A stretch of 34,732 nucleotides of DNA from an uncultured Lysobacterales bacterium (GCA_937927755.1 CALBDB010000002.1:1-34732); one strand, 5' to 3'; positions 6,865 to 16,221 are shown, numbered from the stretch's first letter. The notes: generated from the sequence alone by a model not told the origin. Numbers and translations are program-made.

Positions 6865-9252
6865 TTACTCGCCGTAGGGGATCCAGATATTTTTTATCTC
6901 GGTCGCCTTGCGCAGGAAAACCTCACCTTCCCCCTGCAGGCTATCTTCCCAGTCATGGTAACGGCCGTAGTTGACCCATGTGCGCTTCATGGTGGCAGCC
7001 GCCTCGGTTTCGACCAGTTTGCTGCCCTCTGCAGAACCCCAGTACCAAAGCCCTTCTATGTCATAGTGCTTTGCCAATTCAATGGTCAATTCCTGCTGGA
7101 TGCCGGTGACTATGTTAACCGTACCGTCCGGAAGGTCAGAAGTATCCAGAACCTGGTAAAAATCAGTGGCCAGCAAAGCGTACTGCTGTGACGGAACCAC
7201 CACGACCCGGTTACCCATGGCGATGGCCGGCATGACGGTCGAAATCAGCCCCAGAAAACCCGCTTCTTCGGGCGCTACGATGCCTATCACACCAAGTGCT
7301 TCTTTCATGGCCAGCGTTACATTGCGGAATGGTGTCGCATGCACCGCGCTGTCGTATTTGTCCGCCATGGCCGCGTAGGTGAATATCCGGCTGATACACA
7401 GCTCCAGTTCTACAGTGGCGTCCGCTTCACGCTTGCCGCTCAACTGCATGATACGGCGTACAAATTCCTCGCTTCGGGCGGCCAGGTTTTCGGCAATAAA
7501 GTAAAGCACCTGTGCACGATTGTGGGCCGTTGTTTTTGTCCATCCTTCGGCCTTGCGTGCGGCTTCAACAGCATCGCGGATATCTTTGCGTGCACCGCGG
7601 GGATACTCAGCGACAGCGGACCCCAGGGCATCGTGGGCCACCAGGCTGTAACCACCATCGGGCCTCACCTGCTTTCCGCCAATATAGAGTTTTGCCGTGC
7701 GGTCGATGGAAGCGACAGTGTCTGAATCTGAGTCTGTACCCGGCTGATCCACCAACGGATAGAGCGGCTGATCATGCAGACCGGCTTCCCATGCGGCACG
7801 GGTGTATTCGTACAAGCCTTCTTTGCCGCCTTCACGGCCAAAGCCGGACTCACGGTACCCGCCAAAACCCGCAGCGGCATCAAATACATTGGTGCAATTA
7901 ATCCACACGGAGCCGGCCTTGAGCTTGGGCGCCACATCCAGAGCCAGGTTGATGTTCTCTGTCCAAATGCTGGCAGCCAGGCCATAGCGGCTGTTATTTG
8001 CCAGCGCGACTGCTTCGGACGGTGTCCTGAATGTCATTGATACCAATACAGGGCCGAAAATCTCTTCCTGTGCAAGTGTTGACGAGGGCTGCACATCGGT
8101 CAGCAATGTGGGCGGGTAAAAACAACCATCTTCCGGGAGATCGCACTCGGGTTGCCAGACGCGGCCGCCCTCCTCTTCACCCAGCCTGACCATATTCGTG
8201 ATGGTTTGTAACTGAACCGGGTCAACAACCGCACCGATATCGACACCCTTGTCGAGGGAATCACCAATCACCAGCTTTGCCATACGTGCCTTGATCTTCT
8301 CCAACAGGGTTTCTGCAACCGACTCCTGCACCAGCAGACGTGAACCCGCACAACAAACCTGCCCCTGGTTAAACCAGATGGCATCAACCAGGCCTTCTAC
8401 AGCGCTGTCCAGGTCGGCATCCTCGTAAACAATAAATGGTGATTTGCCGCCCAGTTCCAATGTCAGTTTCTTGCCAGTGCCGGCTGTTGCTTTGCGCAGT
8501 ATCCGGCCCACTTCGGTTGAGCCGGTAAAGGCGATCTTCTTGACATCTGCATGATCAACCAGTGCCGCTCCGGCTTTGCCGTCACCCAGCAACAGGTTGA
8601 ATACACCCCTGGGCAGGCCCACCTCTTCACAGATCTGCGCCAGCAGTACAGCCGTCGATGAGGTGAACTCGGCCGGTTTCAATACCACCGTATTGCCCAT
8701 AGCCAATGCCGGGGCTACCTTCCAGGAGGCCATCAAAAGGGGGAAATTCCACGGGATGATCTGCCCGACTACACCCAGTGGCTCATAACCGGGCAACTCG
8801 CTTTCCATGACCTGCGCCCAGCCGGCGTGATAATAAAAGTGGCGGGCCACCAGCGGAATATCGATATCACGTGACTCGCGGATCGGTTTGCCGTTATCCA
8901 GGCTCTCGAGCACCGCGAACAACCGGCTGTGTCTTTGCACCCGGCGTGCAATCGCATAAAGATAACGCGCGCGTTGATGGCCGCTCAGTGCTGCCCAGCC
9001 TGGTGCGGCCGCCGCGGCCGCGGCAACCGCGCGGTTTGTATCTTCCTTATCTCCATCCGCGACCCGCGCCAGAACTTCACCGCGCGCCGGGTTGCTGGTA
9101 TCAAAGAACCCACCACTGGCTGGCTGCTGCCATTCGCCACCAATGAAGTGGAGCAGTTTATTGTCACGTCCGGCATACCACTGTTCAGCCAGATCCGTGC
9201 TTTCGGGCGCCTTGCCATAATCCATGCTGGTGAAAATTTCTTTTATGCTCAT
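6865..9252 (-). CDS. Two-domain aldehyde dehydrogenase (ALDH16-like)
   Basis: 795 residues, about twice a normal aldehyde dehydrogenase. Domain 1 (about 25-490) is a complete enzyme: IIPWNFPLLM, GSTEVG, LELGGKSP with the general-base Glu, and NQGQVCCAGSR with the catalytic Cys. Domain 2 (about 510-795) is a second ALDH fold (KAEGWTKTTAHNRAQVLY, VGIVAPEEAGFLGLIS) that lacks both the LELGGK and the GQ-C motifs, so it should be catalytically dead. This architecture is that of the ALDH16 family, in which bacterial members keep the active cysteine in domain 1. It lies 30 bp after deoC, whose product releases acetaldehyde, so acetaldehyde oxidation is the natural guess. The substrate is not proven. 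Confidence 0.9.
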   Translation of the reverse strand: MSIKEIFTSMDYGKAPESTDLAEQWYAGRDNKLLHFIGGEWQQPASGGFFDTSNPARGEVLARVADGDKEDTNRAVAAAAAAAPGWAALSGHQRARYLYAIARRVQRHSRLFAVLESLDNGKPIRESRDIDIPLVARHFYYHAGWAQVMESELPGYEPLGVVGQIIPWNFPLLMASWKVAPALAMGNTVVLKPAEFTSSTAVLLAQICEEVGLPRGVFNLLLGDGKAGAALVDHADVKKIAFTGSTEVGRILRKATAGTGKKLTLELGGKSPFIVYEDADLDSAVEGLVDAIWFNQGQVCCAGSRLLVQESVAETLLEKIKARMAKLVIGDSLDKGVDIGAVVDPVQLQTITNMVRLGEEEGGRVWQPECDLPEDGCFYPPTLLTDVQPSSTLAQEEIFGPVLVSMTFRTPSEAVALANNSRYGLAASIWTENINLALDVAPKLKAGSVWINCTNVFDAAAGFGGYRESGFGREGGKEGLYEYTRAAWEAGLHDQPLYPLVDQPGTDSDSDTVASIDRTAKLYIGGKQVRPDGGYSLVAHDALGSAVAEYPRGARKDIRDAVEAARKAEGWTKTTAHNRAQVLYFIAENLAARSEEFVRRIMQLSGKREADATVELELCISRIFTYAAMADKYDSAVHATPFRNVTLAMKEALGVIGIVAPEEAGFLGLISTVMPAIAMGNRVVVVPSQQYALLATDFYQVLDTSDLPDGTVNIVTGIQQELTIELAKHYDIEGLWYWGSAEGSKLVETEAAATMKRTWVNYGRYHDWEDSLQGEGEVFLRKATEIKNIWIPYGE

Positions 9253-9282
9253 TCTGGTTTCCGTGATTCTGTAATCAAACGA

Positions 9283-10281
9283 TTAACCCATGGGGTGACG
9301 GTATTGGGCCGAGTAACTACCGGTCAGGCGGTGCTCCAACTGCCGTTCGACATCGCCGAGCAGGCTGCTGGCGCCAAACCTGAACAATTGCGGATTCAGC
9401 CAGTCGTTGCCCAACTCCTCCTTGATCAGTACCAGGTATGCAATGGCATCCTTTGCCTTGCTGATGCCACCGGCGGGTTTGTAGCCCACTTTGTAGCCCG
9501 TTAACCGGTGGTATTCGCGGATCGCGCGCACCATTACGAGGCTGAACGGCAAGGTGGCATTCACACTTTCCTTGCCGGTACTCGTCTTGATAAAGTCGGC
9601 CCCGGCCATCATGCACACCCAGCTGGCCCTGGCCACATTGGTCAGGGTCGCCAACTCACCAGTGGCAAGGATGGTTTTGATATGCGCGTCACCGCAAGCC
9701 TCACGGTAAGCCTTTACCTCGTCGTAAAGACCTTTCCAGTCACCGGTCAGCACCTTTGCACGCGAGATAACGATATCAATTTCAGTGGCTCCCGCCTCTA
9801 CCGAGGCGCGTACCTGGGACAGCTTCAGCGGCAGGGATATCTGGCCGGCAGGAAATCCGGTGGATACGGCCGCTACGGATATTCCAGAGCCCTCAAGCTC
9901 CTTGACCGCCGTTTCGATCAGGTTGTGGTAGACGCACACGGCGCCCGTATGGATATCCATATCCGCAACGCCAAGACCTTCGAGTATGTCCTTGCGAACC
10001 GGCTGGAGGGCTTTCCTGCACAACCGCTTGACCTTGCCCGGCGTATCATCACCGGCTAATGTGGTTAAATCCATACAGGTGATGACCTTCAACAGCCAGG
10101 CCGTCTGGTGGTCTTTCTTCACGGACCGGCGCTTGGCGATAGTCGCGGCACGGCGTTCCACGGCACTGCGGTTGATACGCAGGCCGTTGAATAACTCCGG
10201 TGTAAATTCCATACCGGGGTTTCGGTCCATACCGTGGTCCGGTGTCTGACCCGGTTGCCGTAGGTTTAATACATTTGTCAC
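9283..10281 (-). CDS. deoC: Deoxyribose-phosphate aldolase
   Basis: About 332 residues, of the longer DeoC type. It splits 2-deoxyribose 5-phosphate into acetaldehyde and glyceraldehyde 3-phosphate. The C-terminal TIM barrel shows CMDLTTLAGDDTPG, EIDIVISR, DFIKTSTGK and VGYKPAGGIS, the last holding the Schiff-base lysine. A conserved N-terminal segment (NPGMEF, INRSAVERRAATIAKRRSVKK) precedes the barrel. The frame is open to 10446, but that extension looks non-coding; I choose the GTG at 10281 because GGGGG lies 5-6 bases upstream. The ATG at 10230 is the alternative. The ALDH16-like gene follows 30 bp later, so deoxyribose or nucleoside breakdown is the likely operon role. Confidence 0.9.
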   Translation of the reverse strand: MTNVLNLRQPGQTPDHGMDRNPGMEFTPELFNGLRINRSAVERRAATIAKRRSVKKDHQTAWLLKVITCMDLTTLAGDDTPGKVKRLCRKALQPVRKDILEGLGVADMDIHTGAVCVYHNLIETAVKELEGSGISVAAVSTGFPAGQISLPLKLSQVRASVEAGATEIDIVISRAKVLTGDWKGLYDEVKAYREACGDAHIKTILATGELATLTNVARASWVCMMAGADFIKTSTGKESVNATLPFSLVMVRAIREYHRLTGYKVGYKPAGGISKAKDAIAYLVLIKEELGNDWLNPQLFRFGASSLLGDVERQLEHRLTGSYSAQYRHPMG

Positions 10282-10400
10282 TCTTTGACCCCCGCCTTTG
10301 TTTAACAGAGCCACGTAGTATAAACCTTGACCGGCAAGAGCTACTAGCTTGCTGGTTAGCAGATCACCACCTTTTCTGATTGCGCTCTTCTGGAATTGAA

Positions 10401-10415
10401 GCCGCCAAGGGCGGC
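10401..10415. promoter_or_regulatory. Short GC hairpin in the deoC / TonB-receptor divergent region
   Basis: GCCGCC and GGCGGC form a perfect 6-bp stem with a 3-base loop inside the 185-bp gap 10282-10466. It lies about 50 bp before the TonB-receptor start, near where its promoter should be. I see no strong -35/-10 pair and no cobalamin-type riboswitch boxes. It could be an operator half-site pair or chance. Confidence 0.25.
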
Positions 10416-10466
10416 AGATTTGTGGCAAAATACGCGCTGTTTTCAATCAATGTTTGTTAAAGCCTG

Positions 10467-12560
10467 ATGACACACTTTTTGCGGGCGGGACTACTGGTTT
10501 CGCCCCTCCTTTTATTGCTGTTTCTTACACCTCTGCAGGCGGATGATGATTCCGCTGAAGACATGTATGAGAACGATACCCTGGAACATGTCCAGGTTAC
10601 TGCCACGCGTACCGCAAAGCGTGATATTGATATTGCAGCTGCGGTCACCGCAGTTAATGAAGATGCAATTCTGGCCAGCGCGCCCGATGTGATTGCGGAA
10701 GTATTGCGTGGTGAGCCAGGTACTTTTTTCCAGCAGACCACACCTGGCCAGGGTATCCCGATCATCCGCGGCCTGAAGGGTTCGCAGGTGCTGCACATGG
10801 TCGACGGGATGCGTTTGAACAATGCCTTTTTCAGAAACGCCCCCAACCAGTACCTCGGACTGGTGGATTCGTTTGCCGCAGAACGGATGGAAGTGGTGCG
10901 TGGTTCGCAGGGCTCCCTGTATGGCGCCGATGCCATGGGTGGTGTGTTGAATATTATTACGCCCGAACCGGTTTACGACAGTACGTCCTGGCGACAGGAA
11001 GGAAAGTTGTACGGAAGCTATGACAGTGTTGATAAAGGCTGGATACTAAGTGCCCGCACCCAGGGCGGCAAACAGGGCTGGGGATTTGCCGGGGGCGCAA
11101 GTTACCAGGATCATTCATCCAGGACGTCCGGCAGCGGTGAAAAACTGGTTCCTTCTGCTTACAAATCAAAGGCCGCTGATCTGAAATTTGTAGCCGATAC
11201 CGGAGAGCGCTCCAGCCTGATGCTTTCTGCGCAAATCATGGAGCAGCCTTCAACACCGCGTTACGATGAATTGGTGGCCGGTTATGGTCAGGATGAGCCT
11301 TCTTCCGAGCAGTTTCTGTTTGAACCAAACCGGCGCAGTTTTATTCACGCGCGGTATCGTCTGGAAGGACAATCGCACCTGTTTGATCAGTTTGAAGCCC
11401 ATCTTGCACGCCAGGTCATCACCGATGACAGGCTGACACAGGAATATGGAAACCCGGTCGTTGTCACGGAGCACAATAGCAGCACCCTGGATGGTCTGAC
11501 CCTACAGTTCAATTCATCCCTGTCCTCAGGTATGCAATTTGTCTGGGGTGCCGAATATTACACGGATGCGGTAGACAGCAACCGGTTTGCTGGAGCGGAA
11601 GACAGTGAAATGCAAACCGAAGTGGCCAGCCGTTTTCCGGATGGCTCCTCCATGGACAGCGCTGCCGTATATTTGTCGGGTGACTGGTTTGCCACCGACA
11701 CTTTCGATCTGAGCGCAGGCCTGCGCTACAGCTGGTTTGATATCAGTCTGCCGGCAAGCGATTATCATGATTCAGTGGCACTGACGCCGTCGGACCTAAC
11801 CGGCGATATTCATGTTGTTTATGAACTCAATCCTGGTATCAAACTGGTGGCAAACCTCGGCAGGGGCTTTCGCCCGCCGAATATTTTTGATCTGGCAGCA
11901 CTTGGCCCGCGGCCCGGCAATCGTTTCAATGCGGCCAATACAGAGCTGGATCCGGAAACCGTCTGGAGCTATGACATCGGCTTCAAAATGGAATCCGGCA
12001 GTGTCGAGTTTGAAGTCTTTGCCTTTTACCTCGACTATTCCGACAAGATAACCTCGACGTTTACCGGCGAAGTCACCGAAGACGGCCGCGATATCGTTCG
12101 CAGTGAGAACCTCAACAACGTTGATATTTATGGTCTTGAAGCGGGTGCCTATTGGGCTGTCATGGACGATTTGAATACTTATGCGGTTATCAATTACACC
12201 CGTGGTGAAGAGCAGAACCACCTGGGGCCAGTCTTTCCTGCCGACCGTATTCCGCCCCTGAACGGAAAACTGGGTTTGGAGTATTTCTTCGCGGGTGACT
12301 GGCGTATCGAACCCTACCTGTTGTTTGCAGATGAACAAGACCGCTTAAGCCCACGCGATGTGCGTGATCCGCGCATCAATCCCAACGGCACTGCCGGCTG
12401 GGGCACGCTGAATCTGCTTTTGGATTGGCAGGCCACAGCATCAATGCAACTTGGCCTGAGACTTGAAAATCTTGCCGACAAGTCCTACCGGGAACATGCT
12501 TCCGGAATCGACGCACCCGGGCGCAATGTTGGGGTCTGGCTCAATTACAATTTTAAGTGA
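10467..12560 (+). CDS. TonB-dependent outer-membrane receptor
   Basis: 697 residues with a signal peptide ending LTPLQA (about residue 25). A TonB-box-like EHVQVTATRT follows. The plug domain contains IPIIRGLKGSQVLHMVDGMR, VEVVRG-type MEVVRGSQGSLYGADAMGGVLNI, and the barrel contains the conserved GFRPPNIFDLAALG and SYDIGF segments; it ends in a hydrophobic YNFK strand. Receptors of this build import haem, iron chelates or similar ligands across the outer membrane; the plug and FRPPNIFDL region resemble haem/haemoglobin-type receptors, but I cannot name the ligand. A GTGA overlap couples it to the SGNH hydrolase gene. Confidence 0.9.
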   Translation: MTHFLRAGLLVSPLLLLLFLTPLQADDDSAEDMYENDTLEHVQVTATRTAKRDIDIAAAVTAVNEDAILASAPDVIAEVLRGEPGTFFQQTTPGQGIPIIRGLKGSQVLHMVDGMRLNNAFFRNAPNQYLGLVDSFAAERMEVVRGSQGSLYGADAMGGVLNIITPEPVYDSTSWRQEGKLYGSYDSVDKGWILSARTQGGKQGWGFAGGASYQDHSSRTSGSGEKLVPSAYKSKAADLKFVADTGERSSLMLSAQIMEQPSTPRYDELVAGYGQDEPSSEQFLFEPNRRSFIHARYRLEGQSHLFDQFEAHLARQVITDDRLTQEYGNPVVVTEHNSSTLDGLTLQFNSSLSSGMQFVWGAEYYTDAVDSNRFAGAEDSEMQTEVASRFPDGSSMDSAAVYLSGDWFATDTFDLSAGLRYSWFDISLPASDYHDSVALTPSDLTGDIHVVYELNPGIKLVANLGRGFRPPNIFDLAALGPRPGNRFNAANTELDPETVWSYDIGFKMESGSVEFEVFAFYLDYSDKITSTFTGEVTEDGRDIVRSENLNNVDIYGLEAGAYWAVMDDLNTYAVINYTRGEEQNHLGPVFPADRIPPLNGKLGLEYFFAGDWRIEPYLLFADEQDRLSPRDVRDPRINPNGTAGWGTLNLLLDWQATASMQLGLRLENLADKSYREHASGIDAPGRNVGVWLNYNFK

Positions 12561-13285
12561 GACTTATTTTTACACACATCGCTTTCTGGCTGTGTCTGCC
12601 TCTTTCTGCTGCACAAGGTCTCTGGTTGCGCCGCACGGCCAAACGTTTGCCGGAGGCCACGGGTAAAAGGATTGGTGTAGTTGGCCAGGGTAAGCAACTG
12701 CAACTACTGGCCCTGGGCGACTCGATAATTGCCGGCGTTGGAACGGTCACCATTGAAAACTCTTTTCCTGTGCAGTTTGCACGCGCCCTTGCGGGTTCAC
12801 GAAACTGCGAAGTGAACTGGCAGGTTGCCGGTGAAAACGGTGCAGATATTGCGCGGTTACGCCAGCTGGCTAGTCGATTCGACAAAAGCCAGCGAGCCGA
12901 TGTGATTTTGATTTCAATCGGTGTCAATGATGTCACGGGACTCAGCAGTAAACGACACTGGACATCCCAGTTACAAGGTCTGTTGCGGGACCTGGAGTGT
13001 CGATGGCCTACAGCACACGTAATACTGCTTGGGTTGCCACCCATGTCCAGGTTTCCGTTATTGTCAAATCCCCTGCGATTCGCGTTGGGCTTTCGCGCCT
13101 CAGTATTTGACACGATTGCTGCGAGACTGGTGACCGGTCAGGCAAATGTGGTTCACGTTCCAACCGGAACAGACCCAATTCATCATGAATTTTGTGATGA
13201 CGGGTTTCACCCCTCTGCAAAAGTCTGTGAATTATGGGCTGAAGTACTGGCGCAAAACCTGAAAAGTGATACCTTAAACATATGA
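12557..13285 (+). CDS. SGNH/GDSL-family hydrolase
   Basis: 242 residues starting at a GTG that overlaps the receptor stop (GTGA, 12557-12560). The family blocks are complete: LALGDSIIAG with the nucleophile Ser, the Gly of the oxyanion block, ISIGVNDVTG with the conserved Asn, and DGFHPS with the catalytic Asp and His. The N-terminus is hydrophobic (LIFTHIAFWLCLPLSAAQG), either a signal peptide or an anchor. Members are esterases or lipases acting on lipid or acylated glycan substrates. Its 4-base overlaps with both neighbours imply one transcript with the TonB receptor and aceK, though no shared pathway is obvious. Confidence 0.88.
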   Translation: MRLIFTHIAFWLCLPLSAAQGLWLRRTAKRLPEATGKRIGVVGQGKQLQLLALGDSIIAGVGTVTIENSFPVQFARALAGSRNCEVNWQVAGENGADIARLRQLASRFDKSQRADVILISIGVNDVTGLSSKRHWTSQLQGLLRDLECRWPTAHVILLGLPPMSRFPLLSNPLRFALGFRASVFDTIAARLVTGQANVVHVPTGTDPIHHEFCDDGFHPSAKVCELWAEVLAQNLKSDTLNI

Positions 13286-15060
13286 ACGACAGCCAGGAAA
13301 AATCCGCTCGGGACACAGTGGAAAATCCGCTTGCCATAGCCCAGACAATCCTTGACGGTTTTAACAAACATTACCAGATTTTCCGGGAGTTCAGCGATGA
13401 AGCCCTGTCCTGTTTTGAGCGGGCAGACTGGGCGCGCGTAAGTGCCATCGGCAAAGAGCGTATCCTCGGTTATGAAGAACGTGTATCCGAAGCCGTTGAA
13501 ATCCTCAACAGGCGATTTCCAAGTGCCGCAGAGCACGCGGAATGGTGGCCCGGGATCAAAGCCGCATATATTGCTTTACTGATGAACCACTTGCAATCTG
13601 AATGCGCTGAAACTTTCTATAATTCAGTAGCATGTAGGGTTCTTCATAGAACCTACTATAATAATGAATATATATTTTGGCGACCGGCGCTCAGCACTGA
13701 ACATCTACACGGCTCAAGCCCGACTTACCGCAGCTTTTACCCGCCCACTTTCGGTCTTCGACGCTGCCTGTTGCAGGCGCTTACAGAATTCAACATCCCC
13801 AACCATTTCCAGGACCTGCGGCGGGATATCCGGCGACTGGAAAGGACAATTATGAGCCGCCGGCCAAAAAACTGGAAAGCGCACCCCAATCATCAACTAC
13901 AGGTGCTTAGCTCGCTGTTTTTCCGTAACAAGGCAGCCTATGTCGTCTGCCGCTTGGTTAACGGTGACAACAAACAGGCACTGGTCGTCCCTTTGTTGCA
14001 GGATGAAAACAGAAAGCTATTTGTTGATACGGCACTGATGAAAGCCAAGGACGTTTCGATTGTATTCAGTTTTTCGCGTGCCTATTTCACTGTCGACATG
14101 GAAGTGCCGTCAGCATACGTCAATTTCCTGCAATCGATTATGCCGGGCAAATCAGCCGTAGACCTGTATGCGATGCTGGGCCTGCAAAAGCAGGCCAAGA
14201 CGCTTTTTTACCGGGAAATGCACTACCATCTGACCCATTCACAGGACAACTTTCAGATCGCGCCCGGCATCCGCGGCATGGTTATGCTGGTTTTCACACT
14301 GCCGTCATTTCCCTTTGTTTTCAAATTGATTCGTGACCGCTTTGACCCTCCCAAGACATCCTCCCGGAAAGATGTACGGGACAAGTACCAACTGGTCAAA
14401 TTTCATGACCGTGTTGGCAGAATGGCGGACACGCTCGAGTATTCAAATGTAGCGATTCCCCTTGACCGTATTGAACCTGCACTCTTGGAGGAATTGAACA
14501 AAACAGCAAAGAGTTCACTGGAAACAGTCGGCAATGACCTGGTTATCAGCCACATTTACATTGAACGCCGAATGGAACCGCTGGACCGCTACCTGGCACA
14601 TGCGTCGCCTGCCATGCGCCGCCGCGCAATACGGGATTATGGCCAGTCGATCCGGGACCTGGCCGGCGCCAATATTTTTCCCGGCGATATGCTGAAGAAA
14701 AACTTTGGCGTGACAAGAACCGGCCGTGTCGTTTTTTACGACTACGATGAGATTGCTTACATCACTGAGTGCAACTTCCGCCGAATTCCGCCGGCACGCA
14801 ACTACGAAGATGAAATGTCCGACACACCCTGGTACTCAATCGGGCAAAATGATGTGTTCCCCGAAACATTTGGACCCTTCTTCTTCCCTGACCGTGCGGG
14901 CCTTGAATTATTTAAAAAAGACCATGCCGACCTGTTAAACGCCGATTGGTGGAATGGTATGAAAGAAGACATCCTGGCAGGCAAACAGACAGATGTGTTC
15001 CCCTACTCCATCAAGCGCCGGTTTTCTGTCTGTTTTGGAGATGACTCACCTGCCCGGTGA
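13282..15060 (+). CDS. aceK: Isocitrate dehydrogenase kinase/phosphatase
   Basis: 592 residues, the usual size. AceK phosphorylates and dephosphorylates isocitrate dehydrogenase, switching carbon between the TCA cycle and the glyoxylate bypass. Kinase-site residues align with E. coli AceK: GDMLKKNFGV gives Asp469 and Asn474 (E. coli Asp457, Asn462), and FYDYDEI gives Asp487 (E. coli Asp475). The regulatory N-terminal domain fills residues 1-310. The start ATG overlaps the SGNH hydrolase stop by 4 bases. In enterobacteria aceK ends the aceBAK operon; neither isocitrate lyase nor malate synthase is here. Confidence 0.96.
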   Translation: MNDSQEKSARDTVENPLAIAQTILDGFNKHYQIFREFSDEALSCFERADWARVSAIGKERILGYEERVSEAVEILNRRFPSAAEHAEWWPGIKAAYIALLMNHLQSECAETFYNSVACRVLHRTYYNNEYIFWRPALSTEHLHGSSPTYRSFYPPTFGLRRCLLQALTEFNIPNHFQDLRRDIRRLERTIMSRRPKNWKAHPNHQLQVLSSLFFRNKAAYVVCRLVNGDNKQALVVPLLQDENRKLFVDTALMKAKDVSIVFSFSRAYFTVDMEVPSAYVNFLQSIMPGKSAVDLYAMLGLQKQAKTLFYREMHYHLTHSQDNFQIAPGIRGMVMLVFTLPSFPFVFKLIRDRFDPPKTSSRKDVRDKYQLVKFHDRVGRMADTLEYSNVAIPLDRIEPALLEELNKTAKSSLETVGNDLVISHIYIERRMEPLDRYLAHASPAMRRRAIRDYGQSIRDLAGANIFPGDMLKKNFGVTRTGRVVFYDYDEIAYITECNFRRIPPARNYEDEMSDTPWYSIGQNDVFPETFGPFFFPDRAGLELFKKDHADLLNADWWNGMKEDILAGKQTDVFPYSIKRRFSVCFGDDSPAR

Positions 15061-15087
15061 AAATACGCAGGCATCATTAAAAAATAA

Positions 15088-16161
15088 TCAGGCGTCTTTC
15101 AAGCCAAGTGGGTTCTTTGGGTCAATGCCCTCCATGAACTGCAGCTTGCGATCGAGATTGGTGAGCTTGTAAACCAGCCCAAGCCAGTTGTTGACCATCG
15201 CCTTGGCGGTATCACCCCAGCTGTTATCCAGCAGACTCTCCAGTTCTTCTTCCAGCGAAGCTGGTAAATCCCCGCCTTCCAGTATTGCTTGTTTCGCCTG
15301 CTCGAGAAATTGTTCCGCCAACTGCTCCGCCTCGTTTGAAAAATAGTGATCAGGATATGGCGGTGGCGTGTCCAGTTCACCCGCGACGTAGCGCAACACT
15401 TCGCGCTTGTACTCTTTCAACAGGCTGTTCCGGTCGTACTCCGGGTGACCCTGGAAAAAAATCATACGGAACTGATCCTCGCTGGCAGCCATGTGCACAC
15501 CGCCCTCGCGGCTTTCAACCAGCACGGTCAGGCCTGCATCTTCAAGCTGCTGCCTGGATATCTCGTTATACCGCGAATGTGGTACATCAAATCGCGTATT
15601 GATATCCCTGAGCAAAGGATGCCTGGGTTGCGCAATCCGATGGCTGTAAACACCCCAGCGTTTAGCGGGCAGAGGCTTGCGCTCGATACCATATAGGTAT
15701 TTGAGTAATGCGTGTGTGGCCAGGCAGGAACATAACGTGGAGGCAACGTTCTGTTCAGCCCACCGCACAACTTCCATTAAGGGCTCCCAGAACGGTTCAT
15801 CTTCAAGATTGGGATTCGCCACGTTGGCGCCCGTGATTATCAACGCATCCAGGCCCTGCTCTTTCAGATCATCGAACTTACAGTAATAACGATCAATGTA
15901 CTCAAGCGTCTCCTGACTGCGAGGCAATCCCTGCAGTGAAAAAGGGTAGACGTAAAACTGGGCGATGCGGTTGCAGTTACCTACCAGGCGGATAAATTGC
16001 CGTTCGGTGGCGACCAGTGCCGCGTCCGGCATCATGTTCAGAAAACCGATATGCAGTTCCCGGATATCCTGGTGCACTGCCCGGTCGAGCGGCAACACAT
16101 CGTGCCCCTGCTCTCGCAGACGGGAAAAGGTGGGTAACTTGAGATGTTCGACCAGGGGCAT
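15088..16161 (-). CDS. MetA-family homoserine O-acyltransferase (acyl donor uncertain)
   Basis: 357 residues versus 309 for E. coli MetA. The family normally acylates L-homoserine in methionine synthesis. The catalytic Cys146 (TLCSCLATHALL) and the His239/Glu241 pair (GHPEYD) are in place. Two departures from E. coli are visible. NLMPKK is NMMPDA here, so the lysines are lost; and the residue aligning with Glu111, used to predict succinyl- rather than acetyl-CoA, is Asn118. There is also an insert of roughly 35 residues before the final NNWLGLVY block (AEQFLEQAKQAILEGGD) and a C-terminal tail. It belongs to the large gammaproteobacterial NMMPDAAL-type subgroup usually annotated as homoserine O-succinyltransferase; true donor and acceptor are open. 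It lies behind the fba terminator, so it needs its own promoter. Confidence 0.85.
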   Translation of the reverse strand: MPLVEHLKLPTFSRLREQGHDVLPLDRAVHQDIRELHIGFLNMMPDAALVATERQFIRLVGNCNRIAQFYVYPFSLQGLPRSQETLEYIDRYYCKFDDLKEQGLDALIITGANVANPNLEDEPFWEPLMEVVRWAEQNVASTLCSCLATHALLKYLYGIERKPLPAKRWGVYSHRIAQPRHPLLRDINTRFDVPHSRYNEISRQQLEDAGLTVLVESREGGVHMAASEDQFRMIFFQGHPEYDRNSLLKEYKREVLRYVAGELDTPPPYPDHYFSNEAEQLAEQFLEQAKQAILEGGDLPASLEEELESLLDNSWGDTAKAMVNNWLGLVYKLTNLDRKLQFMEGIDPKNPLGLKDA

Positions 16162-16189
16162 GGATACAGTCTAACTCCGCTTGGCGCAA

Positions 16190-16221
16190 ATAAAATGACC
16201 GGGCCATTACAACCCGGTCAT
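16190..16221 (-). terminator. Rho-independent terminator of fba
   Basis: On the minus strand TGACCGGG pairs with CCCGGTCA (16213-16220 with 16196-16203; a ninth A-T pair closes it) around a 9-base loop, followed by TTTTATTT. It begins 27 bp after the fba stop and separates fba from the metA-like gene. The plus strand also has six T's (16224-16229) after the stem, so it could stop transcription in both directions. Confidence 0.85.

Noticed and set aside
10282-10446. N-terminal extension of DeoC
   Set aside because: It contains the hairpin and probable promoter region, has no DeoC similarity, and lacks a ribosome site at its first Met.
10282-10466. Cobalamin or other riboswitch before the TonB receptor
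   Set aside because: No B12-box-like conserved sequence or multi-stem fold is visible; the only clear hairpin is 15 bases long.
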